This document shows positions 30,102 through 38,280 of a DNA stretch of 64,000 nucleotides, piece by piece. The position numbers and the translations under genes were made by a program. The DNA lies in the NCBI GenBank assembly GCA_964648505.1, contig CAZYMI010000004.1, positions 1 through 64,000 of the forward strand. The letters run 5' to 3'. Positions within the stretch are counted from its first letter, which is position 1; every line of letters starts with the position of its first letter. The stretch is from CAZYMI01 sp964648505 (GTDB taxonomy: Bacteria; Pseudomonadota; Alphaproteobacteria; Micavibrionales; Micavibrionaceae). The notes beneath the pieces were generated by a model, which did no database searches, was not told the DNA's origin, and was given only the letters and a program-made list of their open reading frames with translations.

Positions 30102-30129
30102 TTCTCCAGTATAACCTGCGTATAAAAAA

Positions 30130-30160
30130 ACGCCACAGACGGGGTGGGCGTCTGTGGCGT
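30130..30160 (-). terminator. Strong Rho-independent terminator
   Basis: A perfect 12-bp stem (ACGCCACAGACG at 30130-30141 with its complement at 30149-30160) with a 7-base loop is followed, on the minus strand, by seven T. It lies about 80 bases after the 38-aa gene and is the natural end of its transcript. Confidence 0.9.
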
Positions 30161-30241
30161 GAGGGAGTTTTGGGTTCTGGTTAGGGGTTAATCGAAGGTT
30201 TTGATGATCAGGCCAGGGTTCTATGGCCTTATCGTTTAGCC

Positions 30242-30358
30242 TTATGGCAGCAACAAGCTGAAATAATAGCCAACCGAATTCGGTATGTAAGAATTGACGA
30301 CAATTGCCATCACGCCAAAAATAACCATTGTGCCTGCGCCTGTGAAATAATTGCTCAT
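30242..30358 (-). CDS. Single-helix small membrane protein, 38 aa
   Basis: Read by hand: ATG at 30358, stop TAA at 30242-30244, with GGGAG 8 bases before the start. The protein begins MSNYFTGAGTMVIFGVMAIV and continues as an almost wholly hydrophobic peptide ending in FSLLLP; a single membrane helix covers about residues 9-24 and perhaps a second short one the end. A strong terminator follows. Small hydrophobic proteins of this type are often subunits or regulators of membrane complexes; no partner is evident. Upstream, 30359-30592 holds three TTGGGC direct repeats (30397, 30433, 30472) and an inverted repeat GCCCATTATTGGGC (30464-30477), possible operator sites, but no gene. Confidence 0.65.
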   Translation of the reverse strand: MSNYFTGAGTMVIFGVMAIVVNSYIPNSVGYYFSLLLP

Positions 30359-30592
30359 ATTTAGTCTCCCTTGTTAGTGGCCTGCTTTAAAAGCGATTGG
30401 GCCGTTGTTCCTAATAGTCATAATTGCAAGGGTTGGGCCATGCCATACTAGGTAGGCTATCTTGCCCATTATTGGGCTAAACATATATAAATAAACGATA
30501 ATTTTTGAAAATTGTCTTTGGCATACCTATGGAATTTATTACCTGATAGGCAATATTTTCCGTATTAATTCGGTTAAAATGACCCTCTATGG

Positions 30593-32083
30593 CTAAATAT
30601 TTAAGGCAAGCGGGCGTATTGGCCTTGTTCTCTGGGCTCTTTGGGTCCTGAAGTTCAAGCTTTTGCAGCTTGGGCCGCCCATCCCGTCATCTATAAAACT
30701 GCCCAGATTGTAATCGGCAGGGGAAATAACCCCGTATCCGGCGCGTGACATCAAAAAACGTATTCTGGGATTTTCGACCGGTAAAATAATCGTTGTCCCT
30801 AAAACGCTGTAATTTGTGACATAACGGGTCGCTTCTTGTGCCGTGATGGGAATTACATTTTGCGACCCCACCGCCTGAATAAGCGCAGAAGCCGCCTGCG
30901 GGGTTGTTGCTGCTGCATAGAACATAATTTTTCCATTTGGAAGCTCCCGGCCCACATAGGTATCTGTATGATAAAAAGCAAGATTACCCATGCGATCTTT
31001 GAATTGAACATGGGGCAAAACCACCATGCGCCATTCTTGTGGCTGCGTTTGGTTAATCGCATCAAGAAGTTTTTGTGCATCGCTGTTATCTTCGTCAACT
31101 GGCCTGCCAAATATAAGTGTTCGCGATGAATGCGCAATCACATTGCCACCTTGAAACCACGCCCCTTCGACCTTATGAACCTGAAGGCCCTCAGATTCTA
31201 AAATCTGTTCCATCGAGTCAACTTCATCTTTAAGACTCTGTTCCTCGGGTGGTAGTAAAAATTGTTCACTTATTCTTTTTCTGAAATCAGGAATATACGC
31301 ATGCTGACCAATAATAACAGCCCTGTCTCTGGTATAAACCTCACGATAAACGCCGTCTAAATCCTCGCCATCATAAGAAAGGATGCGCACACCCGAACGG
31401 CGGTAAGCATCATTTAAAGCCAGCCAGTTAAGTAATCTTTCTACACGCGATGAGAAAGAACCGTGTAACCTATCGTCGGGTGAAATAGAAACAACTGAAA
31501 TATTACCGTTTCTGCGAGTTGTGTGTTCCCCTGTGTAATGAAGATCGGGGAATCGATCAATCATTTCATTCAACCTGCGCAATACCTCTGTTCTTACCGC
31601 TTCTATTTGCGATGGCACCAACGTCATCTGGCTCAAAATTGTTTTTTCTAAAACTTCATCCATTTCTGCTTCTCGGATAACAATTTTCAGCCCCTGCGTA
31701 TCAAGCGGAATAAGTTGTCCTGCAACATTGGTAATATGATTCATATAAACAGACGGAAGGGGGAAACGTTGATTGTACCATTGAACATCTTGCCTGATAT
31801 CATTGCTGATCTTATGGTCTGGCACCACAATCCGAAGAGCTTCTTTTACCAACGCAAGATTAGACGGTTTTGTTAAATCAAAACCTTCTTCAGCAGCGCG
31901 CATTAAAGTAAGATGCGCTTCATAATCTTGTCTTGGAACAATAATAGAATTGCTTGGCCGCTTTTTGGTTTTTTGCTGCTCCTCGATTTTTGGCTTTTCT
32001 GGTGATTGCGTACAAGACACAACCAAAGGCGTTGCCGCAATTGCAGCCGCCGTCATGAAGAAATGAGTGCTAATTTTTCTCAT
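30593..32083 (-). CDS. Deiminase/amidinotransferase-like lipoprotein, 496 aa
   Basis: A lipoprotein signal ends in VVSC (C24). The C-terminal half shows the order of motifs typical of guanidino-group-modifying enzymes (arginine deiminase, agmatine deiminase, DDAH, PAD): FQGGNVI near residue 312, FYHTDTYVG near 371 with a candidate catalytic His, and GGPSCKSL with candidate nucleophile C473. The N-terminal 200 residues are not recognised. If active it would act on arginine-like groups at the envelope, for example free arginine, agmatine or protein arginines; which one cannot be told. Family assignment rests on motifs only. Confidence 0.65.
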   Translation of the reverse strand: MRKISTHFFMTAAAIAATPLVVSCTQSPEKPKIEEQQKTKKRPSNSIIVPRQDYEAHLTLMRAAEEGFDLTKPSNLALVKEALRIVVPDHKISNDIRQDVQWYNQRFPLPSVYMNHITNVAGQLIPLDTQGLKIVIREAEMDEVLEKTILSQMTLVPSQIEAVRTEVLRRLNEMIDRFPDLHYTGEHTTRRNGNISVVSISPDDRLHGSFSSRVERLLNWLALNDAYRRSGVRILSYDGEDLDGVYREVYTRDRAVIIGQHAYIPDFRKRISEQFLLPPEEQSLKDEVDSMEQILESEGLQVHKVEGAWFQGGNVIAHSSRTLIFGRPVDEDNSDAQKLLDAINQTQPQEWRMVVLPHVQFKDRMGNLAFYHTDTYVGRELPNGKIMFYAAATTPQAASALIQAVGSQNVIPITAQEATRYVTNYSVLGTTIILPVENPRIRFLMSRAGYGVISPADYNLGSFIDDGMGGPSCKSLNFRTQRAQRTRPIRPLALNI

Positions 32084-32180
32084 ATTTTTTATTAATATGG
32101 AAATATTATGCCGTCAAGGTTTTTAATGAAAATAGTTTTTATAGGACTCATTAAAGATTTATGGAGTTGAATCAGCATCT

Positions 32181-32882
32181 TTAAGGCCTTCTGATTTGCA
32201 AAAGCCGGTCCAAACCTTCAGAAGATGGATTGTAAGGGATGCTGGCTGGGTCTGCTGCAGGAAGATATGAAACACCACGATCATAAATAACCGGAGATTG
32301 TTGCTGATCAACCCGGCGGGCGGATTCTACAAATCTTGCACTCTCCTGAGAGATAATATCCTCAGGGATAGAATCATTCAAATAAGTTTTGCCTGTGCGT
32401 GAATCAACAGCCAAGCCACGGATGCCTTTAAAATTCTGCATATCACCGCCCACATCAACTGAATCAATGCTGACATTCTTCATTGACCTGAGCTGATCAA
32501 GAATATTTTGCCCTTGTGTTTGTGAAGCATTTAAACCATCCCCCATATCAAATCCACCAACTATGTGGGCGATCAATCTTTGGTTTGAATGCGGTGGCCT
32601 TAAGGCGGATGCCATATCGGCCAGTACTTTCTTTTCATCATTCATGGCATCAATATGGGCTAAAGATGCTGTTCTTGTTTCGGGATTATAAAGGGCCACT
32701 GCATAACAAGTCAGCACACCGTTGGTTGCAACAATCGATTTTCCTTGATCGGACGATACAATCGCCTGTGCGCCTTGTGGCACAGCCACAATATTATCGC
32801 GATCTAGTGTGTCAGCTTCAACCTGGCTTGAGGCCAGAAAATGCTGATTAACCTGCGGCCTATGATTGATACTAATGCTCAT
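32181..32882 (-). CDS. CheD/NTAN1-like putative amidohydrolase, 233 aa
   Basis: Residues 53-80 contain TNGVLTCYAVALYNPETR followed by LAHID. The spacing of C59 and H76 in a C-(16)-H-x-D arrangement resembles the catalytic Cys-His of CheD glutamine deamidases and of N-terminal asparagine amidohydrolase (NTAN1). No signal peptide is visible. The C-terminal third is low in hydrophobic residues and unassigned. It lies about 98 bases before the deiminase-like lipoprotein on the same strand, so the two may be co-expressed. The assignment is tentative. Confidence 0.5.
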   Translation of the reverse strand: MSISINHRPQVNQHFLASSQVEADTLDRDNIVAVPQGAQAIVSSDQGKSIVATNGVLTCYAVALYNPETRTASLAHIDAMNDEKKVLADMASALRPPHSNQRLIAHIVGGFDMGDGLNASQTQGQNILDQLRSMKNVSIDSVDVGGDMQNFKGIRGLAVDSRTGKTYLNDSIPEDIISQESARFVESARRVDQQQSPVIYDRGVSYLPAADPASIPYNPSSEGLDRLLQIRRP

Positions 32883-32955
32883 AAAATCCCAAGGATAAGT
32901 CTATACCCCGTGGATATTTTACACGCCGTTACCTTAATGTTAAGTAAAGCAAACT

Positions 32956-33837
32956 TTAGGCTGCGCGTTTAATGGCTGCAAGCATCGCTTCACCAAGCTG
33001 CGCTGGGGATTCTGCAATTTCAAAACCTGCAGACTTCATCGCCTCTTTTTTTGCCTCAGCTGTGTCTGCGCCGCCTGAAATAATAGCGCCCGCGTGGCCC
33101 ATGCGTTTACCCGGAGGGGCCGTTGCACCCGCAATAAAACCAGCAATCGGTTTTTTAACTTTCAGCGCTTTGTAATATTCCGCAGCTTCAATTTCAGCCG
33201 GCCCACCAATTTCTCCGATCATTAAAATCGCCTGTGTTTCAGGGTCATTCATAAATAAATCAATACAATCAATAAAGTTTGTGCCGTTCACAGGATCGCC
33301 ACCAATACCAATACATGTTGTTTGGCCAAGGCCAACAGCCCCAGTTTGCGCAACCGCTTCATAGGTTAAAGTGCCTGAACGCGACACAATACCAACCTTG
33401 CCACGCTTATGAATGTGGCCTGGCATAATACCAATTTTGCATTCGCCGGGCGTAATAATGCCTGGGCAATTAGGGCCGATCAGTCTTGTTTTCGTGCCTG
33501 TCAGCGCACGTTTTACACGCACCATATCAAGAACGGGAATACCCTCAGTAATACACACAACCAGTTCAATTCCCGCATCAATCGCTTCAAGAATTGCATC
33601 AGCTGCAAAAGGGGGCGGCACGTAAATTACCGATGCATTGCATCCTGTTTTCGCACGCGCCTCAGCAACCGTATCAAAAACAGGTAAATTCAAATGCTGC
33701 GTTCCGCCTTTGCCCGGGGTTACACCACCAACCATTTGCGTGCCATAAGCAACGGCTTGTTCAGAATGGAATGTGCCTTGCGCACCCGTAAATCCTTGGC
33801 AGATTACTTTTGTATTTTTATTTACAAGAACAGACAT
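32956..33837 (-). CDS. sucD: Succinate--CoA ligase subunit alpha
   Basis: Together with SucC this makes succinyl-CoA synthetase, the substrate-level phosphorylation step of the TCA cycle. Length 293 aa. CoA-binding [33 protein letters not shown] and [10 protein letters not shown] with the phosphorylated active-site His are all present. It lies 9 bases after sucC. In many alphaproteobacteria sucA follows; here unrelated genes follow instead. Confidence 0.98.
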   Translation of the reverse strand: MSVLVNKNTKVICQGFTGAQGTFHSEQAVAYGTQMVGGVTPGKGGTQHLNLPVFDTVAEARAKTGCNASVIYVPPPFAADAILEAIDAGIELVVCITEGIPVLDMVRVKRALTGTKTRLIGPNCPGIITPGECKIGIMPGHIHKRGKVGIVSRSGTLTYEAVAQTGAVGLGQTTCIGIGGDPVNGTNFIDCIDLFMNDPETQAILMIGEIGGPAEIEAAEYYKALKVKKPIAGFIAGATAPPGKRMGHAGAIISGGADTAEAKKEAMKSAGFEIAESPAQLGEAMLAAIKRAA

Positions 33838-33846
33838 GATTTTTCC

Positions 33847-35025
33847 TTACGCGGCTTTTGCTGCTTTTTTGGTGGCATCGACAACTTTTTGTCCGGCATC
33901 AGCCAGATTATCTGCAGATATGATTGGCAAACCTGACGTTGCCAAAATCTGTTTACCTTGATCCACATTCGTTCCTTCAAGGCGAACAACAAGCGGCACC
34001 TTAAGCCCTACTTCACGGGCGGCTTGAACAATGCCGGTTGCAATAATATCGCATTTCATGATCCCGCCAAAAATATTAACAAGAATACCTTGCACCTTCG
34101 GATCAGACAAAATGATCTTAAAGGCAACGGTCACACGTTCAGCAGTTGCGCCCCCGCCTACATCAAGAAAATTTGCAGGTTCCCCGCCGCAATATTTAAT
34201 AATGTCCATCGTTGACATCGCAAGACCCGCACCATTAACCAAGCAGCCTATGTTGCCGTCCATGCGAACGTAAGATAAATCCCAGTTTTTGGCTTCGCGC
34301 TCATTAGCATCTTCTTCTGACTCGTCGCGCATTTCAGCAACTTTAGGCTGCCTGAACAAAGCATTGTCATCAAAATTCATTTTAGCGTCCAATGCAATGA
34401 TCTGACCGTCTTCGGTTAAGACAAGCGGATTGATTTCAACTTGAGATGCATCAAGATCCGTAAACGCTTTATAGATGGCCATAAAAAATTTGATTGCATT
34501 TTTATTGGCATCACCTGTAAGACCCAAACCAAAAGCCAGCTTTCGCGCATGAAACGCTTGCATGCCCATCGCAGGATCAACAGCTAATTTGATCATTTTC
34601 TCAGGATGCTTTTCTGCCACTTCCTCAATATCCATTCCGCCTTCGGTGGATGCAATGAAAGCAACGCAGCCTGATCCGCGATCAAGAACAACCGAGCAAT
34701 ATAATTCCTTTTTAATTTTGCAGCCGTCTTCAATGTAAAGACGTTGTACTTTTTGACCCTGCGGTCCTGTTTGGTGGGTTACAAGCTGCATACCCAGCAT
34801 ACGTGTAGCCTCCGCTTTCACGTCATCAATGGATTTTACAACTTTAACGCCGCCGCCCTTGCCTCGGCCACCTGCATGGATCTGGGATTTTACAACCCAA
34901 ACTGGGCCTGGTAATTTTTGCGCTGCTTCAACCGCCTCAGCCACACTAAAGGCCGGATATCCAACAGGAACAGGAACGCCATACGCCTTTAGAAGTATTT
35001 TGGCTTGATATTCATGAATATTCAT
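33847..35025 (-). CDS. sucC: Succinate--CoA ligase subunit beta
   Basis: The N-terminal ATP-grasp domain begins [20 protein letters not shown], and the nucleotide-binding [17 protein letters not shown] and C-terminal [14 protein letters not shown] segments are present; 392 aa. I start it at ATG 35025, which fits the family N-terminus and has AAAGG about 9 bases upstream, rather than the longer reading from 35046. In related genomes mdh lies directly upstream; here about 4.7 kb of accessory genes separates them. Confidence 0.98.
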   Translation of the reverse strand: MNIHEYQAKILLKAYGVPVPVGYPAFSVAEAVEAAQKLPGPVWVVKSQIHAGGRGKGGGVKVVKSIDDVKAEATRMLGMQLVTHQTGPQGQKVQRLYIEDGCKIKKELYCSVVLDRGSGCVAFIASTEGGMDIEEVAEKHPEKMIKLAVDPAMGMQAFHARKLAFGLGLTGDANKNAIKFFMAIYKAFTDLDASQVEINPLVLTEDGQIIALDAKMNFDDNALFRQPKVAEMRDESEEDANEREAKNWDLSYVRMDGNIGCLVNGAGLAMSTMDIIKYCGGEPANFLDVGGGATAERVTVAFKIILSDPKVQGILVNIFGGIMKCDIIATGIVQAAREVGLKVPLVVRLEGTNVDQGKQILATSGLPIISADNLADAGQKVVDATKKAAKAA

Positions 35026-35163
35026 CGAAAAAACCTTTGTTTTCAATATATTAGTTTTATAGTGCTTTAGCGAAACAGAATCGATCTGTCTTTAGTATCC
35101 CTTATCTAGCACCTTAGAAGCAGCGATAAAAGACTGGTTTTTTATGATATGTAGCGCACAAAT

Positions 35164-35193
35164 TTGACATTTAAGGCAGAAAGCCTCTAGAAT
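35164..35193 (+). promoter_or_regulatory. Sigma-70-like promoter
   Basis: TTGACA (35164-35169) and TAGAAT (35188-35193) are separated by 18 bases, close to consensus, and lie about 30 bases before the start of the unknown gene at 35225. It gives the accessory gene an expression signal independent of sucCD, which is read from the other strand. Confidence 0.65.
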
Positions 35194-35224
35194 TTAATTT
35201 ATAAGAAAAAACAAGGGTGTAACC

Positions 35225-35863
35225 GTGGCTTCGCCAGACAAGTCCAGACAAATAGCTGATGCGGCATCAGGCGTCCGTGATGACGTTGCTGAAGATGTTG
35301 ATCGCGCTTCGTCTTCTGTTGGATATCTGGCTCGTACATTTGAAGGGCAGGTCGCGCAAGATAATTTACGCCTTCAAGCTCAAATTTTAAACGGCCATTA
35401 TGAAGCCCATGCAGGTGAAACATCGGAAGATGCTAAACGTCGCGCAGAATCAAAAGGGCATGCAACAACTTTAAAAGCAACATCATCAAACCCAATTTCC
35501 TCGATTTTCTCGGCTGCTGTTGGAACAGTAGCAAACTTTGTTTCAAACCCAATTGCCTCCATTAGCAATATCTGGGACAGGGCAACAGGGTTTGCATCTG
35601 ACATTGGATCAGGCATTTCAAATACTTTTTCTTCTGCCGCGCGCTCTGTTTCTCGCTTTGCTGAAAATGCCTATGATGTAGGCAGCAATGCACTAGACTA
35701 CGCAGGAAATACGTTGCAGTCAGGCTTCAATTTCATTTCCAATTTACCCGGAAAACTCGGTTTGTTTGAAGAAAACAAGTTTGATATGTTGCGCCCAGCG
35801 CCACAACCCTCTGCGCCTGCGCCAGTCCTACGTCCTGGCGGGCCATCCCTTTTCCCGCTTTAA
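35225..35863 (+). CDS. Unknown 212-aa protein with Ser/Ala-rich middle and Pro-rich tail
   Basis: Not recognised. A GTG start with AAGGGTG upstream. The N-terminal 80 residues are polar and charged. Residues about 90-165 are Ser/Ala/Gly/Asn-rich with an amphipathic, weakly hydrophobic pattern (for example SSIFSAAVGTVANFVSNPI). The end is Pro-rich (APQPSAPAPVLRPGGPS). There is no classic signal peptide. The composition is that of a secreted or effector-like protein rather than an enzyme. It is the first gene of the accessory segment between sucC and mdh. Confidence 0.65.
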   Translation: MASPDKSRQIADAASGVRDDVAEDVDRASSSVGYLARTFEGQVAQDNLRLQAQILNGHYEAHAGETSEDAKRRAESKGHATTLKATSSNPISSIFSAAVGTVANFVSNPIASISNIWDRATGFASDIGSGISNTFSSAARSVSRFAENAYDVGSNALDYAGNTLQSGFNFISNLPGKLGLFEENKFDMLRPAPQPSAPAPVLRPGGPSLFPL

Positions 35864-35876
35864 ATAGACTGTTCAA

Positions 35877-36869
35877 CTAGGTTGCGTTTATATTCGGGCT
35901 ATCTGGTGCCGGTAACTGTCGTATTGTTTGTTGAGGCTCAAGGGCGCTTCGGTTTAAAAAGCCATCTTGAACCAAATGGTCAATCGTAGATTTATTCGTA
36001 TAAAGCCTTAGATAGTGCGGCACTGCATTTGGCCTGTTTGAAATCATTTGAATATGCCCTTCCAAATGTTTTTTCCATCGAAACAAATCAACTCTTTCGC
36101 TTATTTCTCTGATCGATTGTTGTCGGAGCTCCTCTGAAACCTCAATCGCCGCCCGAAACACCCGACTAAGGTTAAAAGGATTTGATGCAAAGGATAAAAG
36201 CGCCGCTTTTCCCATAGCGAAATAACGTTGACCTTGGGAAGGCATCGCCTGTGTTTCGCGCATTATTTTTTGCCCGATATACATCGAGGTTGCGATCAGA
36301 AAAGATTCAATATCAGGGACACGCGCATGAAAGCTTGCATCTGGGGCCGCAATCTGATCGCGAAACTGATCCAAACGCGCAAAAAATTCTTCTGCGATTT
36401 GGTTGTTTGCGCAAACGTCTTGTGCTCGAAAATATTCTTCACGCAAAACTCTGATCGATAACTCTTTATCTTCATGCGAATATTTATTGCCTTTATCGCG
36501 CAAAATATGATCGTGATAATCGATAAGCGCTTGCGGCAAATACATGACCATAGCACACGCAGAGGGTGACAAGAAAAAAGGGTGAATACCCGCCCCTTCA
36601 CAAAAACATAAAATGCTCGGAAAGTCACCAAGGCTATACGATGTATAAGTCACGCTTTTGCCCACGCCAAAAAATTCTTTTCCTGCTGCTTTTTTTCCTT
36701 GTGCTTTCTTAGGTTTAAATACTTGCTGAACGGCAACATAAGGATGCGCCTCATTTGCAAGAAGCGCATTCATCTCGTTTAAAATCTGATAAAAATCATA
36801 AGGATGGGCGATAGCCTGTGAAGATACCGGGAAAACTTTACTATTTGTATTTTTCGTCTGATCTTCCAT
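35877..36869 (-). CDS. Unknown soluble protein, 330 aa
   Basis: Not recognised. No signal peptide or membrane segment. A Lys-rich patch (PKKAQGKKAAGK, near residues 53-64) precedes a central region that is probably helical, and the last 20 residues are Pro/Gln-rich. It is convergent with the 212-aa gene and divergent from the lysozyme-like gene at 36972, within the segment between sucC and mdh. No catalytic motif is evident. Confidence 0.65.
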   Translation of the reverse strand: MEDQTKNTNSKVFPVSSQAIAHPYDFYQILNEMNALLANEAHPYVAVQQVFKPKKAQGKKAAGKEFFGVGKSVTYTSYSLGDFPSILCFCEGAGIHPFFLSPSACAMVMYLPQALIDYHDHILRDKGNKYSHEDKELSIRVLREEYFRAQDVCANNQIAEEFFARLDQFRDQIAAPDASFHARVPDIESFLIATSMYIGQKIMRETQAMPSQGQRYFAMGKAALLSFASNPFNLSRVFRAAIEVSEELRQQSIREISERVDLFRWKKHLEGHIQMISNRPNAVPHYLRLYTNKSTIDHLVQDGFLNRSALEPQQTIRQLPAPDSPNINAT

Positions 36870-36971
36870 GCGGTAAAATCATGGCAGAGTTGCGCCTTAA
36901 AATCAAAATAATTATGTCTTTATTAAGAATTTGAATTGACAAATTAATATTTTCATAATAAAACATATTTT

Positions 36972-38204
36972 ATGACTGACACTTCCTTTAAACCTAGTTC
37001 ACTTCTGAAATTTGCTGCTGGCGCAGGGCTGGGCCTTGCCGGTTCTGTTTCTGCTGCCCCCGCGCAAGACAGACCCGCGCGCGATTTTATCATTCTTGTT
37101 CCTGAAAGCCCGACTGTTGCCCCTGCCCCTCATACGGTGCCGCCTGCTGTGCCCGCCCCAAAAAGGGGGGTACCACCTTCTTCTGTTGAAAACAGGCCTG
37201 CCGCTGTTAACCCACAACTCACAACGCGCGAAACACAGCAAACACGACCTTCGGCCCTGCCAGTGATTGAACATTATGAAGATCTATTTGGTCGCAGACC
37301 AAAAGTTCGAATTGGCGCGCAGCACAAAGCGCGCTTTGTCCGTTCATGGGACATGGCGCTTGGTACTTATAATGGCGTTAAAAACACAGAAAATTTTTCT
37401 GCCAACATGGATGCTCTTCGTTACGCGAGCGCTCAAATGGGATGCTCGATTTCAGATATGGCCGCCGTTATATATCTTGAAAGTGCTCTTGGCACAATTG
37501 CAAACACACATCAAGGCGATGCGATGGGCATGGGCCAGATCAGAGAAGTCACAGCACAGAATCTAGCGCGAATTTACAGGCTTCAATCCTTCGCACCTTT
37601 TCACGGAAGATCAGACAGATGGTTTTCTGCCAACCGAGACAACCGCTATATCAATGCTTTGCTAACATGCGCCACCATGCAGGAAAATCGTGTTCTGCTT
37701 TCCGCGCGTGGCTTACGATCAAACCCAGCCAGCCAGTACATCATGCATAATATGGGGTCTGAATCAGGCACGAATGTTTTAAGAAATATTCAAATCCTGT
37801 TTAATTCGCGTGGTGATGCATGGAAGTCTGTTGTAAACAAAACAGCGTTTGACCTTGTGCCGGAAAGCTACGCAAGAGGAAACCCGGGCTATCTCATGAC
37901 AGGGCCCCAACCTGCTGATATCACTTCAATTGCCTATCGTTACACCTATGCCGCGACAGGTGCACAATGGATTGGCAATAAAATCGCAAGCGATACAAAA
38001 AATCTACCCGTTCCCACTTTGTCATTCAAATATTGTCAGGGCCGGGAATATCTTGTCTCCAGCTTTAGCCGTGCCTGGCGATGCCAAACGACTAAGCCAA
38101 GCGCTGCCGCTCCCCAAAAAGCAAATAAATCATCCCCTGATTCATCAAGTTGGTTCTGTAGCACCTTTGGTAATTGGCCCATATTATCTATGTTTTGCAA
38201 CTAG
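36972..38204 (+). CDS. Exported lysozyme-like (SLT) protein, 410 aa
   Basis: A signal peptide-like start (residues 1-30, ending SVSAAPA) and a Pro-rich linker (about 45-97) precede a domain with lytic-transglycosylase features: AAVIYLESALGT with candidate catalytic E170, GDAMGMGQI, and YIMHNMGSESGTNVL, the YxxHxxG-type segment seen in several muramidases. A C-terminal region of about 60 residues has three cysteines and ends in FCN. It probably cleaves peptidoglycan in the periplasm or outside the cell. It is followed 76 bases later by a second lysozyme-like gene on the same strand. Confidence 0.72.
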   Translation: MTDTSFKPSSLLKFAAGAGLGLAGSVSAAPAQDRPARDFIILVPESPTVAPAPHTVPPAVPAPKRGVPPSSVENRPAAVNPQLTTRETQQTRPSALPVIEHYEDLFGRRPKVRIGAQHKARFVRSWDMALGTYNGVKNTENFSANMDALRYASAQMGCSISDMAAVIYLESALGTIANTHQGDAMGMGQIREVTAQNLARIYRLQSFAPFHGRSDRWFSANRDNRYINALLTCATMQENRVLLSARGLRSNPASQYIMHNMGSESGTNVLRNIQILFNSRGDAWKSVVNKTAFDLVPESYARGNPGYLMTGPQPADITSIAYRYTYAATGAQWIGNKIASDTKNLPVPTLSFKYCQGREYLVSSFSRAWRCQTTKPSAAAPQKANKSSPDSSSWFCSTFGNWPILSMFCN

Positions 38205-38214
38205 TTAAGCGATT

Positions 38215-38229
38215 TTAACGACTTATTAA
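38215..38229 (+). promoter_or_regulatory. CtrA-like box (TTAA-N7-TTAA)
   Basis: TTAA (38215-38218) and TTAA (38226-38229) are separated by exactly 7 bases, matching the CtrA consensus of alphaproteobacteria, about 50 bases before the lysozyme-like gene at 38281. The motif is short and AT-rich, so chance occurrence is possible. Confidence 0.35.
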
Positions 38230-38280
38230 GGCCTTTTTGCATAAAATTTTAGTAAGATAAAAAACGAAAAGGCTGTGCCT

